From the NCBI GenBank assembly GCA_025454275.1, contig JALOOS010000221.1, positions 1-6,844 of the forward strand: a DNA stretch of 6,844 nucleotides. The letters are read 5' to 3'. The number at the start of each line of letters is the position of its first letter. Position 1 is the first letter of the stretch. The notes under the pieces were generated by a model, which worked only from the letters and a program-made list of their open reading frames with translations, did no database searches and had not been told where the DNA came from. Shown piece by piece: positions 5,954-6,844 of this stretch. A program made the position numbers and the translations under genes. The DNA comes from Desulfobacterales bacterium. Its GTDB lineage: Bacteria; Desulfobacterota; Desulfobacteria; Desulfobacterales; SpSt-501.

Positions 5954-6013
5954 TCCGTTTTAACATTGATTTAAATGCCAATTCCAATTTATCGATCTCA
6001 AGAGAGCTATCCC

Positions 6014-6844
6014 ATGACACAGGTGGTGACACGGTTTCCCCCCAGCCCCACGGGGTCGCTTCATGTCGGCGGGGCGCGGACGGCGCTGTTCAACTGGCTT
6101 TATGCCCGCCGGATGAAAGGCAAGTTCATCCTGCGGATCGAGGACACCGATACCGAGCGTTCGACCCAGGCCTCGGTCGATGCCATTTTCGAAGCCCTGG
6201 AGTGGCTCGGCCTCGACTGGGACGAGGGCCCTTTCTACCAGACGCGGCGGTTTCCGGTCTACCGGGAGCATGTCCAGAAACTGGTGGAGACGGGGCATGC
6301 CTACTACTGCGCCTGCAGCCCCGAGGAGGTGGAGCGGATGCGCCAGGCGGCCATGGCCGCCGGCGGCAAGCCCAAATACGACGGGAGCTGCCGCCATAAG
6401 AATCTGGGGCCCGGTGCGGGGCGGGCGGTCCGCTTCAAAGCGCCCCTTTCCGGCACCACCGTGCTGGAGGACGTCGTCAAGGGCAGCATCGTATTCCAGA
6501 ACGAAGAGTTGGATGATTTCGTCATCTGCCGCAGCGACGGAACCCCTACGTACAACTTCGCGGTGGTGGTGGACGACATCACCATGGGGGTGAACACCAT
6601 CATCCGCGGCGACGACCACGTGATGAACACCCCCAAGCAGATCCAGCTCTACAAGGCGTTCGGCGTCCCCCTGCCCCTGTTCGGTCATGTCCCGATGGTG
6701 CTGGGCAAAGACCGCACCCGCCTGAGCAAGCGCCACGGCGCCACCTCCGTGACCGCCTACCGCGACATGGGCTACCTGCCGGAGGCGCTGATCAACTACC
6801 TGGTGCGCCTGGGCTGGTCCCACGGCGACCAGGAGTTCTTCACG
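6014..6844 (+). CDS. gltX: Glutamyl-tRNA synthetase (3' end beyond window)
   Basis: This class I aminoacyl-tRNA synthetase charges tRNA with glutamate in the cytosol. The visible 277 codons cover the catalytic Rossmann domain and the start of the next domain; bacterial GltX is usually about 470 residues, so roughly 40% is missing. The HIGH-type signature is PPSPTGSLHVGGARTAL (9-25), and the KMSKS-type loop is RLSKRHGA (236-243). A zinc site like that of E. coli GluRS is visible: Cys99, Cys101, Cys126 and His128 in the CAC and CRH motifs. LRIEDTD (40-46) and RGDDHVMNT (198-206) are also characteristic. The ATG at 6014 fits the family N-terminus (MTQVVTRFPPSPTG); its ribosome site is weak (AAGAGAG, about 7 bases upstream). 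It is transcribed away from the rpmF operon. Whether it is discriminating or also charges tRNA-Gln cannot be judged from this part. Confidence 0.96.
   Translation, partial: MTQVVTRFPPSPTGSLHVGGARTALFNWLYARRMKGKFILRIEDTDTERSTQASVDAIFEALEWLGLDWDEGPFYQTRRFPVYREHVQKLVETGHAYYCACSPEEVERMRQAAMAAGGKPKYDGSCRHKNLGPGAGRAVRFKAPLSGTTVLEDVVKGSIVFQNEELDDFVICRSDGTPTYNFAVVVDDITMGVNTIIRGDDHVMNTPKQIQLYKAFGVPLPLFGHVPMVLGKDRTRLSKRHGATSVTAYRDMGYLPEALINYLVRLGWSHGDQEFFT

Larger units (their letters stand above)
5598..6013. other. Divergent rpmF/gltX intergenic region rich in hairpins
   Basis: These 416 bases hold no convincing gene; open frames here are short, low in complexity and lack family resemblance. Besides the two promoter candidates, the region carries perfect inverted repeats: 5759-5765 with 5774-5780, 5841-5846 with 5850-5855, 5858-5866 with 5874-5882, 5895-5900 with 5905-5910, and an enclosing pair tgaaccg (5886-5892) and cggttca (5932-5938). 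The last arm lies in the spacer of the gltX promoter candidate. No tRNA cloverleaf is seen. Confidence 0.6.

Noticed and set aside
5960..6823. Minus-strand open frame of 287 codons opposite gltX
   Set aside because: gltX on the other strand is certain from its class I synthetase motifs; the antisense product has no recognisable domain.

Overview
The window is GC-rich bacterial chromosome with tightly packed genes. It most resembles a Desulfobacterota (former Deltaproteobacteria) genome. In that group an rpmF - fatty-acid synthesis - dCMP deaminase - nrdR gene order is familiar, and large acyl-CoA dehydrogenases are common. This placement rests on gene order and protein resemblance only, so it is tentative.

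Layout, with the minus-strand block read right to left. A clear sigma70-type promoter (5668-5696) leads into rpmF (ribosomal protein L32), an acyl-CoA dehydrogenase, fabG, a 286-base gap almost filled by a 144-base imperfect palindrome, acpP and fabF. A GC hairpin just after the fabF stop probably ends this unit. An AT-rich island (about 1121-1158) then carries a second minus-strand promoter overlapping a sequence that resembles an NrdR box. It precedes a dCMP deaminase gene and nrdR, which runs off the left edge. On the other side of a 416-base hairpin-rich intergenic region, gltX (glutamyl-tRNA synthetase) is transcribed to the right and runs off the right edge.

How the genes work together. 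ACP carries the growing acyl chain, FabF elongates it with malonyl-ACP, and FabG reduces the 3-ketoacyl product. The acyl-CoA dehydrogenase sits where plsX, fabH and fabD usually lie between rpmF and fabG, so an ACP- or membrane-lipid-related role is possible but unproven. dCMP deaminase (dUMP/dTTP supply) and NrdR (repressor of ribonucleotide reductase genes) form a deoxynucleotide unit.

Main points of interest: the dehydrogenase inside a fab operon; the absence of an in-frame stop for that dehydrogenase before fabG, which suggests a one-base indel near its 3' end; a FabG whose cofactor-site residues point to NADH; the long palindrome before acpP; the possible NrdR operator; and a hairpin cluster including a perfect C7-T7-G7 element between rpmF and gltX. 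I see no mobile element, CRISPR array, rRNA or tRNA.
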